From assembly GCA_024405115.1 (NCBI GenBank), contig JAKSPD010000020.1, positions 1 through 34,034 on the forward strand: DNA of 34,034 bases. The letters run 5' to 3'. A program made the position numbers and the translations under genes. The notes under the pieces were generated by a model. That model was not told where the DNA came from, did not search any database, and was given only the letters and a program-made list of their open reading frames with translations. Source of the DNA: Lachnospiraceae bacterium (GTDB lineage: Bacteria; Bacillota; Clostridia; Lachnospirales; Lachnospiraceae). Below are positions 8,143-17,215 of the stretch, piece by piece (position 1 is the first letter of the stretch; every line of letters starts with the position of its first letter).

Positions 8143-10809
8143 ATGAGCATTACACAGGAAGGATTTGAGGTATTCCGTCGCGGTGCCTTTGGCAATGCGG
8201 GGGCCAATCTTTTTGTCGATGCCTCCGGCACGATAAGAAGGATTTCCGATCAGGACCTTAACGGCGACGGGAATTTCGACATTGTTTTCCCGAACAGCCA
8301 CGGATACATTGAAAGAGGACCGACAGCCATCTATAAATATGACGGTTCACAGTGGAACGGAACACTTCTTCCGCATGATTCCTGCTGGAAATCGTATTCA
8401 GTTGACATTGACGGCGACGGCTATCCGGACCTTCTGATTGCAAATGGGGAAAATGGCGTAACAAGTGACCTTACTTCATATATATACTGGGGCGGTCCGG
8501 ATGGACTTACCGGTGAAAGAACGGAGTTCAAAACTGAGGGCGCTTATTCAGCTTCCGCCATAGACCTTACCGGAAACGGTTTAAAAGATGTGGTTTTCTC
8601 AAGTGCATGGCATGACCACCATTACCCGGGTTTTGACTATGCGCAGAAGGTCTTCATTCAGGAAAGTCCGCACATCTTCCGCGAGGCAACTGAGGAGTAC
8701 GGCTTTATCCACAATACCATCATGAACGTGGCCAGTGCAGACCTTACCAATGAAGGCTATGATTCCCTCATCCTTGCCGGTTACAGATCCGCAAAGGATT
8801 CATGTTCAAAAATGTTCATTTACTACGGAGGGCCTTCCGGAATTGCAAAAAAACCGGTGGAGCTTCCGACTTACCTCTGTACCGGAATAAAGGTCTACGA
8901 TGTTTTCGGCACCGGCTATAATGACATAATCCTTACCGGCGGAAACAGGGTAATGATCTATAGAAACCGGAAGGGAAAGTTCTCTGGTGATGATGTTCTT
9001 ACCATTGACGTAAAGGGTGCAATGACCCAGTTCTTTTCCGGAAGTATCGGGTTTGACATCGCTGATCTCGATGATGACGGCATAAATGAGATCATCGTGG
9101 GAACTGCCCTTGGCATTGAGATACGAAAGGTATCCGACCCTGACACCGTATGGCAGAGCCTCGAGGGATTTTTCTGCAGCAGTGTCTGTGCCTGTGACCT
9201 TTTCAACACGGGAAAGAAGGAAATAGTTGCGTGTGTCTATAGCTCCGTTAAATCCTACGATACTGATTCCTTCATTCTTTTTAATAAGGATAATGTATAC
9301 TCGCTGGATAATGCACAGAGTTTTATCACACATGGTGCGGTAAGTGTGAATGTATCTGACATTGATAATGACGGCATGAATGAAATCATTGTCTGCAATA
9401 CGATGTCCGGCCCCAACCAGCGTGATCCGGAGTTCCCGGTTTACTGTTATTACGGATCTTCTGACCATATCTTCAGGGAAGAAAACAGGGTGGAATACCC
9501 GATCGATTCCGGTGCGTACTCGTATGTTTCCGCGGATATAGATAATGACGGTTATCCCGAACTGATTGCAACTACATGGAACGGGGCAAGGATCTTTAAG
9601 GGTACCGAAAACGGTCCTGACCCGAAAAATCATTATGACATAAAGGATCCGAAGCTGAGAATCCCGGGTGGCCTTATCGTAGCCGACCTTAACGGTAACG
9701 GCTGGCTTGACCTCATTCTTTCAACTTCTGCAAGAGCCGATACCGGGATGGATGCCGCAACGGTATTTTATGGCGGTCCTTCAGGATACTCAAATGACAG
9801 ATGCGAGCCCATACCGGCCGAACTTGGATGTGCTCAGGCACTTGTGCTCTGCGATATTGACGGGGACGGTTACCTTGATCTTGTCACAGGAGAGGGCGGA
9901 GGAAACATAAGCATCATTCACGGCTCAAAAGACGGCCTTAAGATAAATGAAAAGCCGGAACACTTTTCTGTCAAAAATGCGAATGGTGCGGAGCTTATAG
10001 GCGTGACCGCAGCTGATGTGGACGGTGACGGAAGGCTTGAAATCATTACCACGTCCTGCGGACATTATACAAGGCGTAAGAGCTATCTTAACATTTTGAA
10101 AAACTATGAGGAAGGCTTTCCTTTTTCAGAACAGGTTTCATTTGAAACCGGAGGTACGACGGGATACGTGTCTTTTGCTGATTTAAGACGCACGGGAAGT
10201 CTTGACCTGATCCTTCCGTTCTACTCAACTACAGAAACAAGGGTTCTTCCGATGAGAATCTTTAAAAACGACGGAAAAGGAAACTTCGATTTCAAAAACC
10301 CGCAGAAGATCCAGTGCGAGTCATCAATAGCAAGTCTTCTGGTGGATCTTGACAGAAACGGCTATCCGGATCTTCTCGTTTGCTGCCACCGTAATGACAT
10401 AGGGCATACCGTACAGTCAGTCCTTTTCCATAACGGACCGGAAGGATTTGATTTCGAAAATCCTCAGAAGCTGTGGGCGTACGGTCCGCATGATTTTACG
10501 AGAAACTGCATCTATAACATTGCTGACAGGACCGAAAGCGAGTATTACACATCGGAAGTGATTGCGGTTACAGATGTACCGAAGACCATGTCATGGGAAG
10601 CTGAATGTAAAAATGACACCGCCCTTTACATGAGGGTAAGGAGCGGAAAGGATGAGGAAAGTCTTCTTTCAGCTTCATTCGGGGAACCTCTTATTAACGG
10701 AGGGAAACTCGGGCTTCCAGAAGATACGGCATTCATCCAGTATGAGGCAGAATTCTTCTCGCCGAATGCCTGCGGCAGCCCTAAACTGCACAAGGTTAAG
10801 TTTGAATAA
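8143..10809 (+). CDS. FG-GAP/VCBS double-propeller protein A
   Basis: This 888-residue protein has 14 evenly spaced Dx(D/N)xxG-type loops, starting near residues 38, 88, 141, 200, 253, 308, 352, 406, 465, 515, 571, 625, 680 and 735. Their spacing of 44-59 residues suggests two seven-bladed propellers binding calcium (inference). Many repeats also show YWGGPxG-type turns (116-121, 228-233, 543-548). The last ~90 residues look like a beta-sandwich, following a GPHD...EYY segment (781-802) shared with protein B. No signal peptide, anchor or sorting motif is present, so it should be cytoplasmic. That is unusual, because FG-GAP proteins are mostly extracellular. No known catalytic motif is recognised and the function is unknown. 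Glycan binding or cleavage is inferred only from context. AAGGAG precedes the ATG. Confidence 0.85.
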   Translation: MSITQEGFEVFRRGAFGNAGANLFVDASGTIRRISDQDLNGDGNFDIVFPNSHGYIERGPTAIYKYDGSQWNGTLLPHDSCWKSYSVDIDGDGYPDLLIANGENGVTSDLTSYIYWGGPDGLTGERTEFKTEGAYSASAIDLTGNGLKDVVFSSAWHDHHYPGFDYAQKVFIQESPHIFREATEEYGFIHNTIMNVASADLTNEGYDSLILAGYRSAKDSCSKMFIYYGGPSGIAKKPVELPTYLCTGIKVYDVFGTGYNDIILTGGNRVMIYRNRKGKFSGDDVLTIDVKGAMTQFFSGSIGFDIADLDDDGINEIIVGTALGIEIRKVSDPDTVWQSLEGFFCSSVCACDLFNTGKKEIVACVYSSVKSYDTDSFILFNKDNVYSLDNAQSFITHGAVSVNVSDIDNDGMNEIIVCNTMSGPNQRDPEFPVYCYYGSSDHIFREENRVEYPIDSGAYSYVSADIDNDGYPELIATTWNGARIFKGTENGPDPKNHYDIKDPKLRIPGGLIVADLNGNGWLDLILSTSARADTGMDAATVFYGGPSGYSNDRCEPIPAELGCAQALVLCDIDGDGYLDLVTGEGGGNISIIHGSKDGLKINEKPEHFSVKNANGAELIGVTAADVDGDGRLEIITTSCGHYTRRKSYLNILKNYEEGFPFSEQVSFETGGTTGYVSFADLRRTGSLDLILPFYSTTETRVLPMRIFKNDGKGNFDFKNPQKIQCESSIASLLVDLDRNGYPDLLVCCHRNDIGHTVQSVLFHNGPEGFDFENPQKLWAYGPHDFTRNCIYNIADRTESEYYTSEVIAVTDVPKTMSWEAECKNDTALYMRVRSGKDEESLLSASFGEPLINGGKLGLPEDTAFIQYEAEFFSPNACGSPKLHKVKFE

Positions 10810-10826
10810 CCAAGACAGACAAAATC

Positions 10827-10848
10827 GTATTTATAAAAATACATTTTA
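10827..10848 (+). terminator. weak A/T hairpin after protein A
   Basis: GTATTT and AAATAC pair around ATAA and are followed by ATTTTAT. It is thin as a terminator, and some read-through from the protein A gene into the transporter genes seems possible. Confidence 0.3.
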
Positions 10849-10867
10849 TAGTTAAAATGACTATAAA
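10845..10867. promoter_or_regulatory. operator-like dyad before binding protein
   Basis: Perfect 8-base arms TTTATAGT and ACTATAAA are separated by 7 bases and end 5 bases before the -35 box of the next promoter. This position suits an activator or repressor site. No regulator gene lies beside it, so the cognate protein is unknown. Confidence 0.5.
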
Positions 10868-10872
10868 TAAAG

Positions 10873-10901
10873 TGGACTGGGGTTCGCTTTTATGCTAAAA
10901 T
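10873..10901 (+). promoter_or_regulatory. promoter for ABC transporter operon
   Basis: TGGACT (10873-10878), a 17-base spacer and TAAAAT (10896-10901), with an extended -10 TGC just before it, form a good sigma-A-like promoter. A strong ribosome binding site AAGGAGG follows at the gene start. Confidence 0.7.
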
Positions 10902-10949
10902 GGCAACTGTATCCAATTCCGTAAAGGATAAATATCAAGGAGGAAACTT

Positions 10950-12341
10950 ATGAAACGTTTTATGGCAGTTATGCTTGCTGCACTCATGGTAATCGGACTT
11001 GCAGCATGCAGTTCAACACCAGCAGCTACCACAGCGGCAGCTACACAGGCAGCTACCGAAGCAGCTAAAGACGAAGTTGTTACCATCAGATGGTACAACG
11101 GAGCTGACGTTGACGGCGGCTGTGCAGCAAGGATTGCAAAGTTTGAAGCTTCACATCCCAACATCAAGGTTGAGTTCGTTGAGTGCGACATCGACAACCA
11201 GATTGATGTAATCGTTGGTTCAGGTGAGGTTGTTGACCTTGTATATACCTATTCACAGAAGGTATATGAGAAGGCTATCAACGGCGGCGCTCTTCCTGTT
11301 AATGAGTACGCTGCAGCAGCAGGTGATGACCTTGTTAAGCTTTTCGGCGCCGGCGCTATGAACATGCTTAACTACGAAGGCAATTACTACGGAATTCCGT
11401 GGTCAAACAACACCTTCAAGGTATTCTACAACAAGACCATCATGGACCAGAAGGGTATCACAATTCCCGAAGTCTGGTCAATCGAAGAGTTCACAGAGAC
11501 AGCTAAGAAGCTCAATGATCCCGCTAACAACTTCTATGGTTGCGTATTCCCCTATGGCTGGGAGGATCTCTGCTTCGTAATGGCTCAGACATCAGGCTGG
11601 AGCTTCACAAAGAAGGATGCTGACGGAAACATCGTTCCCAATTTCGATGATCCGATCCTCAAGAAGAACATGGAATGGCTTTACAACCTTTCAGATCCCA
11701 ACGGCGCTAACGTAGCTCCTTCAATGGCTAAGATGACTTCAGAGTCAATGCACCGCCGTCAGGTTCTTGCTTCTCAGGGAACAGCCCTCATCATTGATGG
11801 CCCCTACACTTTAGTATGGCTTAACAACTACCAGTTCAACGATCCCGGCGAGGGAGCTCTTCCCTTCGAGCTTGGCGTAGCTGAACTTCCTTACGTAGAA
11901 GAAGCAGGTAATGGCGTTGCCTACATGGCACTTGTTGGTGCATTCTACATTCCCAAGACATCAGCTCATCCCCAGGAAGCTTATGAGTTCGCAAAGTTCA
12001 TGGAACTCGAGTGCACTGTTGAGGGATCAAACTACATGCCTGTAGCTCCCACAGCTGACATCAAGGGTGGTGCGTCTACTCTTACAACCTTCAAGGACAG
12101 CAACGGAAATAAGCATGAGAACATTTTCCCGATCGAAACAGCTGTTAAGGCCTGCACAACTGATCTCGTATCACATATCGAAAAGTTCAACTATGATCCC
12201 GGTATGGTTAAGTACGACACAGTTCTTACAGCACTCTTCTATGAGCAGTACTCACTGTTCTTCAACGGAGAGATGGACTTTGATTCATGGGCTGCTATGA
12301 TGAACGAACTCGGCACAGCTGAGCTTGCACAGGTACAGTAA
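10950..12341 (+). CDS. ABC sugar-binding lipoprotein
   Basis: This 463-residue protein is a family 1 type extracellular solute-binding protein that delivers a sugar or oligosaccharide to the two permeases downstream. A lipoprotein signal with lipobox LAAC puts the lipidated cysteine at residue 20. It is followed by an Ala/Thr-rich linker (about 21-40) and the two-lobed binding domain starting near VTIRWYNG. The ligand cannot be read from sequence. The codon choice (mostly AAC, TTC, GTT, GCT) and strong AAGGAGG suggest high expression. A perfect hairpin after the stop probably lets this gene be made in excess over the permeases. It opens the transporter operon. Confidence 0.93.
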   Translation: MKRFMAVMLAALMVIGLAACSSTPAATTAAATQAATEAAKDEVVTIRWYNGADVDGGCAARIAKFEASHPNIKVEFVECDIDNQIDVIVGSGEVVDLVYTYSQKVYEKAINGGALPVNEYAAAAGDDLVKLFGAGAMNMLNYEGNYYGIPWSNNTFKVFYNKTIMDQKGITIPEVWSIEEFTETAKKLNDPANNFYGCVFPYGWEDLCFVMAQTSGWSFTKKDADGNIVPNFDDPILKKNMEWLYNLSDPNGANVAPSMAKMTSESMHRRQVLASQGTALIIDGPYTLVWLNNYQFNDPGEGALPFELGVAELPYVEEAGNGVAYMALVGAFYIPKTSAHPQEAYEFAKFMELECTVEGSNYMPVAPTADIKGGASTLTTFKDSNGNKHENIFPIETAVKACTTDLVSHIEKFNYDPGMVKYDTVLTALFYEQYSLFFNGEMDFDSWAAMMNELGTAELAQVQ

Positions 12342-12370
12342 TCCATAGTCATAAAATCTGAAGGCTTATC

Positions 12371-12404
12371 GTGCCGGGCAGATTGCTCTGCCCGGCACTT
12401 TTAA
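12371..12404 (+). terminator. intercistronic hairpin, partial terminator
   Basis: A perfect 12-bp stem, GTGCCGGGCAGA against TCTGCCCGGCAC with a TTGC loop, is followed by TTTTAAAAA. Its position between binding protein and permeases fits partial termination or 3' end protection, giving more binding protein than permease. Confidence 0.85.
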
Positions 12405-12440
12405 AAAGAAACTTTCCTTTAAAAAGAAAGGATCCGTGTC

Positions 12441-13367
12441 ATGAAGACAAAGAAGAAAAAGACATTTAATGAAGTTGTGCATTCGAGGACTTTCCACGAT
12501 AACCTTACCGGTTATCTTCTTATAATGCCCAACCTCGTTGGTTTTACCGTATTCACTCTTTTCGGTATTATCTTTTCGCTTACAATGGCGTTTACCGACT
12601 GGAACATCATTAAAGGTTACGATGTAGCTAACTGGGTAGGAATCAAAAACTTTACCGACATGGTAGGTGACACTTACCTTAATGCCTGCATCAGGAACAA
12701 CCTTCTTTTACTTCTGGTTATTCCCGTTACCCTTTTCCTTGCAATGATCATTGCATCGGTACTCAATAACCTTGTTTACGGAAAGGCAGGAGCAAGAGCT
12801 CTTTACTTCCTTCCGTACGTAACCAACATCGTTGCGGTAGCAACAGTATGGCGTGCGCTTTTCCATAATACACAGGGCCCCATCAATATGTTCATTAAGG
12901 CTTTTGGTGTTGCTGAAGAGAATCTGCCCGGATGGCTTTCCAGCTCAGACTGGGCGCTTCCTGCCGTGATGATAGTACTTCTGTGGATGAACATCGGATA
13001 TGACATCCTCATGTATTCCGGTGCCATTGCAAACATTCCCAAAGAACTTTATGAAGCTGCCGAAATGGACGGAGCCAATACCGCCCAGCAGTTTTTTAAC
13101 ATAACAATCCCCCAGATCAAGCCCACCACCTTCCTTCTCATGATCCTTGGTATCATCGGATCACTGCAGATGTGGAGCTTCGTGCAGATCATTACAAAGG
13201 GCGGTCCCGGAACGGCTACATATACCATTGGACTTTACATCTATAAATGCTCGTTCCTGACACACAGAGACGGTTATGCGTGCGCACTGAGCTGGTTCCT
13301 TACAGCCATCATAATGGTTGTTACCGCCATCCGCTGGAAGACAGAAAGCACGTTTGATGCAGAATAA
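12441..13367 (+). CDS. ABC sugar permease, MalF/UgpA type
   Basis: This 308-residue inner-membrane component of a carbohydrate ABC importer has about six helices. The cytoplasmic EAA loop, which docks the ATPase, begins EAAEMDGA at residue 205 and ends with ITIPQIKP near 228. It would pair with the next gene's product to form the channel fed by the lipoprotein. No ATPase gene lies in the locus. In many Firmicutes such transporters use a shared MsmX-like ATPase encoded elsewhere (established for the type, inferred here). AAAGGA lies 8 bases upstream of the ATG. The Lys-rich start (KTKKKKT) is an expected cytosolic tail. Confidence 0.93.
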   Translation: MKTKKKKTFNEVVHSRTFHDNLTGYLLIMPNLVGFTVFTLFGIIFSLTMAFTDWNIIKGYDVANWVGIKNFTDMVGDTYLNACIRNNLLLLLVIPVTLFLAMIIASVLNNLVYGKAGARALYFLPYVTNIVAVATVWRALFHNTQGPINMFIKAFGVAEENLPGWLSSSDWALPAVMIVLLWMNIGYDILMYSGAIANIPKELYEAAEMDGANTAQQFFNITIPQIKPTTFLLMILGIIGSLQMWSFVQIITKGGPGTATYTIGLYIYKCSFLTHRDGYACALSWFLTAIIMVVTAIRWKTESTFDAE

Positions 13368-13379
13368 GGAGGTAATGAG

Positions 13380-14225
13380 ATGACTGGTTCACATAAGAAA
13401 AACATGATCATTACCAAAAGCATCATATCCGTTATCGTATGGTTTTTCGGTATTATCATGGTATTCCCGTTCTTATGGATGCTTTCGACATCCTTTAAGG
13501 GAATGAACTCTGTATTTACGTTCCCCATTGAGTGGATTCCCAGGAACCCCACACTTAAGGGCTATAAGGCGCTTTTTGACGGAACAGTACCCTATGTAAC
13601 ATATTTCTTAAATTCGGTTAAGGTTGCACTCATCGCAGCTGCAGGTACATTCTTCTCATGTACGATGGCAGGCTTCGGTTATGCAAAGGTAAGATTTAAA
13701 GGACGTGACGGACTGTTTGTTTTAAAGCTTGCTACCACAATGCTTCCAGGAACAGTACTTATCCTTCCCACATACATGATCTATTCAAGATTTGGTCTTA
13801 TCAATACTCATGCCGCACTGTGGCTTGGAAACTTCCTCGGAGGAACATTCGGTGTATTCCTTATGAGACAGGCTTTCATTTCACTTCCTGAATCAATGAT
13901 TGAGTCAGCCAAGATCGATGGAGCAGGGAACTTCAATATCTACTGGAACATCGCAATGCCAAACGTAAAGTCAAGTATTGCAACGCTTCTTTTCATGTAT
14001 TTTTTGTGGACATGGAATGATTATGAGAAACCCCTTCTGTATCTCTGGGATAAGGCAAAGTACACGCTTCCCATGGCTGTAAAGGCTTTCTCTGATACAC
14101 AGTATCAGAATTACCCGGCCATCATGGCATCTAACGTACTTATGTTACTGCCTGTAATGATTGCCTTTGTAACCTGCCAGAATTTCTTTGTGGAATCACT
14201 TATCGGTTCTTCGGTAAAGGGTTGA
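13380..14225 (+). CDS. ABC sugar permease, MalG/UgpE type
   Basis: This 281-residue second permease has six predicted helices and an EAA-type loop starting ESAKIDGAGNF at 175 and ending IAMP near 194. It pairs with the preceding MalF-like subunit. The gene starts 12 bases after that stop with AAGGAGGT as the ribosome binding site, so the two are translationally close. Substrate is unassigned. The next gene, for a sialidase-fold protein, starts 3 bases after this stop, which ties the transporter directly to the cytoplasmic propeller proteins. Confidence 0.93.
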   Translation: MTGSHKKNMIITKSIISVIVWFFGIIMVFPFLWMLSTSFKGMNSVFTFPIEWIPRNPTLKGYKALFDGTVPYVTYFLNSVKVALIAAAGTFFSCTMAGFGYAKVRFKGRDGLFVLKLATTMLPGTVLILPTYMIYSRFGLINTHAALWLGNFLGGTFGVFLMRQAFISLPESMIESAKIDGAGNFNIYWNIAMPNVKSSIATLLFMYFLWTWNDYEKPLLYLWDKAKYTLPMAVKAFSDTQYQNYPAIMASNVLMLLPVMIAFVTCQNFFVESLIGSSVKG

Positions 14226-14228
14226 TAT

Positions 14229-15350
14229 ATGCTTAAAATAATAGGACACGAAACAATCTACAGGGATGAGGAGTACTGCACATTCCCTAATCTGGCGAAA
14301 TTTCCGGATGGCACAGTTGTCTGTGCCTTTCGTCATGCTAAGGAGCGTCAGAAACAGTACGGTGCCGTAACACACGTTGACCCCACCGCTAAGGATGTTT
14401 ACATTACATCCCCGGACGGCGGAATTACCTTTGGTAAGGAACTCTATCTCATCATCAACGACGGAATGAGTGACCAGGATCCGTGCCTCAACGTTCTTTC
14501 TGACGGAAGGATCATTGCGACATATTTCCGCTGGGAGCTTGTCCGGAAGGGAAAAGGCTTCGCCAGATGGGGTGAACCCTTCGTGCGTTTTGGACGTACT
14601 CTCCACGATAAGCTTGACTGCTTCGGATACGGGGCTTCAATGAGCATCTCCGATGATAACGGAAAAAACTGGGACCACATGCCTCCCATCGTTGTGGACG
14701 GCTGGGATTCAAAGGGTGCCGTAAGAGGAAACATCACGGAACTTCCCGACGGAACACTTCTCCTTCCTTTCTACGGTTCAAAGAAGATGGGCGAGCTTTC
14801 AAGGTCGGTACTTCTAAAGTCCACTGACAGGGGCGAGACATGGGAAGAACTTTCAGTGATGGCTTTTGACCCTGAGTGCAAAAAGAACTACCTTGAGCCT
14901 AATCTTTACCGTACTGAAAGCGGAAGACTTGTGGGTCTTTACAGGACGCAGACGGACTGGACCTTGCCAGGAGCTGACTTTGAGGAAACATACCTTAATC
15001 TTCATATTTCCGTATCGGATGATGACGGAAAGACATTCGGACCAGTACAGGAGATTGAAAATTGCTGGTGCTCTTCACCGGCACATGCGCTCCGCTTAAG
15101 AAGCGGAAATGTTCTTCTTACCTACGGTTACCGTGTTGAGCCGTTTGGAATCCGCTGCCGTGTGGTTAATCCCGAGCTTACAGACATTTCGGAGGCTCGC
15201 GAAATCATCCTTCGTGACGATGCCCCCAACGGGGACCTTGGTTATCCATGCTCACTGCAGCTTGATAACGGAGACATCATCGTCGCATACTATATTTCAG
15301 CACAGGACGGAATCAGAACAATAGACATTACACGTCTCAGGGAGGAATGA
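14229..15350 (+). CDS. sialidase-fold (Asp-box) protein 1
   Basis: This 373-residue soluble protein has four Asp-box motifs (S-x-D-x-G-x-T-[WF] type) at 61-68, 141-148, 198-205 and 263-270, the mark of a six-bladed sialidase-like propeller. There is no signal peptide, so it should act in the cytoplasm. The N-terminal [FY]RIP motif that supplies an arginine in true GH33 sialidases is not seen. At the equivalent place the sequence reads CTFPNLAKFPDG (17-28). A real sialidase is therefore doubtful, and another glycosidase, lyase or binding role is possible. It follows the second permease by 3 bases and overlaps the YesL-like gene. Automated pipelines may call it exo-alpha-sialidase. Confidence 0.85.
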   Translation: MLKIIGHETIYRDEEYCTFPNLAKFPDGTVVCAFRHAKERQKQYGAVTHVDPTAKDVYITSPDGGITFGKELYLIINDGMSDQDPCLNVLSDGRIIATYFRWELVRKGKGFARWGEPFVRFGRTLHDKLDCFGYGASMSISDDNGKNWDHMPPIVVDGWDSKGAVRGNITELPDGTLLLPFYGSKKMGELSRSVLLKSTDRGETWEELSVMAFDPECKKNYLEPNLYRTESGRLVGLYRTQTDWTLPGADFEETYLNLHISVSDDDGKTFGPVQEIENCWCSSPAHALRLRSGNVLLTYGYRVEPFGIRCRVVNPELTDISEAREIILRDDAPNGDLGYPCSLQLDNGDIIVAYYISAQDGIRTIDITRLREE

Positions 15351-16033
15351 TGTCCTTTACACCAGGTCCGGACAAAAGGCTTCCAGAAGCAAAAGATAAT
15401 GAATTCATTAACCGGTCCCCGGATGATTATGAGGGCCGGTTATGGTATGTGATAAGCACACATTTTTTCAAGCTGATCTGGTTCAGCATCATATGTGTTT
15501 TCTTTTCTTTGCCCGTAATTACGGTACCCGCAGCACTGTGCGGACTCTATGCGGCAGTCACAAAGCTTTACAGGCAGGGTTATGACGTTGACTTCCTTAC
15601 TTTTTTCAACGAGTTTAAGAGAAGCTTCCTTAAAAGGATGCTTCTTGGGACATTCTTGGTGGTTTTCCCGCTTTTTATATGGGCTGTAAGCTACAGCATA
15701 GCCGAGGCAGCAGGATACGTATTCGGTGGATTCGCAGTCGTATTTTCACTGGCGGTAATGAGCTGGTATTATCCGCAGCTTGCGCTTTTGGAGCTTAAAC
15801 CGGGTGAAGCCTTAAGAAATGCCCTTATCCTCTCGGGACTGGAGGCGAAGAGTACCTTCCTGGTTCTCCTTATCCAGGTTATATCTATGGGTATCGTGGT
15901 ATTTTTAATTCCGTTTTCGGTATTTGCCATGGTGTTTTTTATTCCGGGCTTTACGTCACTTTTCGTTTCACATGTAACTATGCCTGTCATCCGCGACAGG
16001 ATCATAAATAAAGATAAAAAGGAATCAGAGTAA
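15350..16033 (+). CDS. YesL-like DUF624 membrane protein
   Basis: This 227-residue membrane protein, with about five helices, matches the YesL/DUF624 family in the FFxLIWFSIICVFFSLPVITVPAA region (residues ~40-62) and the following GLYAAVTKLYRQGYD stretch. In Bacillus the family member lies beside an oligosaccharide ABC importer used for rhamnogalacturonan, and the same association is seen here. Its precise role is unknown. I chose the ATG at 15350, which is 4 bases after GGAGG, over the adjacent ATG at 15347, which is only 1 base from it. Either start overlaps the stop of the preceding gene, so translation is coupled. Confidence 0.88.
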   Translation: MSFTPGPDKRLPEAKDNEFINRSPDDYEGRLWYVISTHFFKLIWFSIICVFFSLPVITVPAALCGLYAAVTKLYRQGYDVDFLTFFNEFKRSFLKRMLLGTFLVVFPLFIWAVSYSIAEAAGYVFGGFAVVFSLAVMSWYYPQLALLELKPGEALRNALILSGLEAKSTFLVLLIQVISMGIVVFLIPFSVFAMVFFIPGFTSLFVSHVTMPVIRDRIINKDKKESE

Positions 16034-16034
16034 A

Positions 16035-17156
16035 ATGTCAAAGTATTCTCTCGAACTTATTGAGCAGCACGTTGCCTGCGAAGGACACTATTATCCGGAA
16101 ACCGCTTACTTCAGCCCGGATGCACAGACCATTATCTTTTCGGTAAGGAATCCTTCTAAGGAACCCAAGGATCACTGCATCTTTACTTCTCATGACGGAG
16201 GTAAGACCTTCGAAAAGAGCTTCGATGACTTTTTCCGCTTCACAACGCTTAAAGACGGTACCGCATGGACGGCCATTGGCGGTAATTTTGTTTTCGACAG
16301 GTTCCGCCGCACGCAGTTCCCCATTCCGTATATCGGAAAGGTGGTAACCGCCCAAAGCCCTGAAGAAATGTTAAAGGGAAATTACAATGAGGACTTTGCC
16401 AAAGTAAAGATTCCGGACCTTGCAGTGGGATATGGCGACGGAAACAATGCCCACTCGGGTTCATTTGACCACGGCATAGTTGAGCTTCCAAACGGGGACA
16501 TCCTCTGCACGATGTACGGCCAGTTCAGGCAGGATAAAAACAGGGTGCCTTACATACCGGGAGAGTATTACCAGTACCGCTCATGGATAGCAGTCACACA
16601 TGACAGGGGACAGAGCTTTGAGTATCTTTCGACCCTTGCCGACGCAAATACGTGGCCTCTTCCGGAATATGCTGAGGGCTACTGCGAGCCGGATCTTATA
16701 ATGCTGGAGGACGGTTCTCTTTTCTCAGTAATGCGTTCGGGCGGATTCTACGAGGGAGAGGATAACTGCTATACACCTCTTTACGGCGTGCGTTCAACTG
16801 ACGACGGAAAGACATGGTCACAGCCTGTTGCAATCAACCGGCATGGAGTATATCCGAAGGCAGTGCAGGTAAAAAACGGCGGAATCGTCGTAACGGCAGG
16901 ACGTGACGGACAGTTTATTTCCGTAGGTTCAGAGGACGGCACATGGTGGTCAGAACCCATGTACATGACTGAAAATAAAGGTACCTGGGGACAGGTTCCG
17001 TCAGGCTACGGCTCACTTGCAGTCACAGGTGAGAACGAAGTAACCCTTATTTATGATGACGGATGCGAGGAGTGGTACAAGGGTTATGAGAATCCTGAAA
17101 AGGGTTCACACCATAAGGTATTCATCGCACGTTTCAAAGTCATAAAGAATGACTGA
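16035..17156 (+). CDS. sialidase-fold (Asp-box) protein 2
   Basis: This 373-residue protein has the same length as Asp-box protein 1 but is clearly diverged from it. Asp boxes lie at 52-59 (SHDGGKTF), 188-195 (THDRGQSF) and 254-261 (STDDGKTW), with a degenerate one near 299-305. Segments such as YCEPDLIMLEDGSLFSVMR (216-234) and the DHGIVELPNGDIL strand (145-157) are typical of the sialidase propeller fold. There is no signal peptide. It may be a cytoplasmic glycosidase or lyase on imported oligosaccharide, but no specific activity can be assigned. The start is one base after the YesL-like stop with AAGGAA upstream. The next gene is 115 bases away. Confidence 0.83.
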   Translation: MSKYSLELIEQHVACEGHYYPETAYFSPDAQTIIFSVRNPSKEPKDHCIFTSHDGGKTFEKSFDDFFRFTTLKDGTAWTAIGGNFVFDRFRRTQFPIPYIGKVVTAQSPEEMLKGNYNEDFAKVKIPDLAVGYGDGNNAHSGSFDHGIVELPNGDILCTMYGQFRQDKNRVPYIPGEYYQYRSWIAVTHDRGQSFEYLSTLADANTWPLPEYAEGYCEPDLIMLEDGSLFSVMRSGGFYEGEDNCYTPLYGVRSTDDGKTWSQPVAINRHGVYPKAVQVKNGGIVVTAGRDGQFISVGSEDGTWWSEPMYMTENKGTWGQVPSGYGSLAVTGENEVTLIYDDGCEEWYKGYENPEKGSHHKVFIARFKVIKND

Positions 17157-17215
17157 TGGCATGAATTCATATGGTTTACATAAATCAAAAATTCCCGGCT
17201 TATGGCATCGGAGGT

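Noticed and set aside
8806-9633. Long minus-strand frame of 275 codons inside FG-GAP gene A
   Set aside because: It lies wholly antisense to a gene with clear repeats, and its product shows no recognisable domain. It arises from the codon pattern of the sense gene.
14229-17156. Sialic acid utilisation locus
   Set aside because: The Asp-box proteins suggest it, but the sialidase arginine motif and signal peptides are missing, and no nan-type genes lie in the window.
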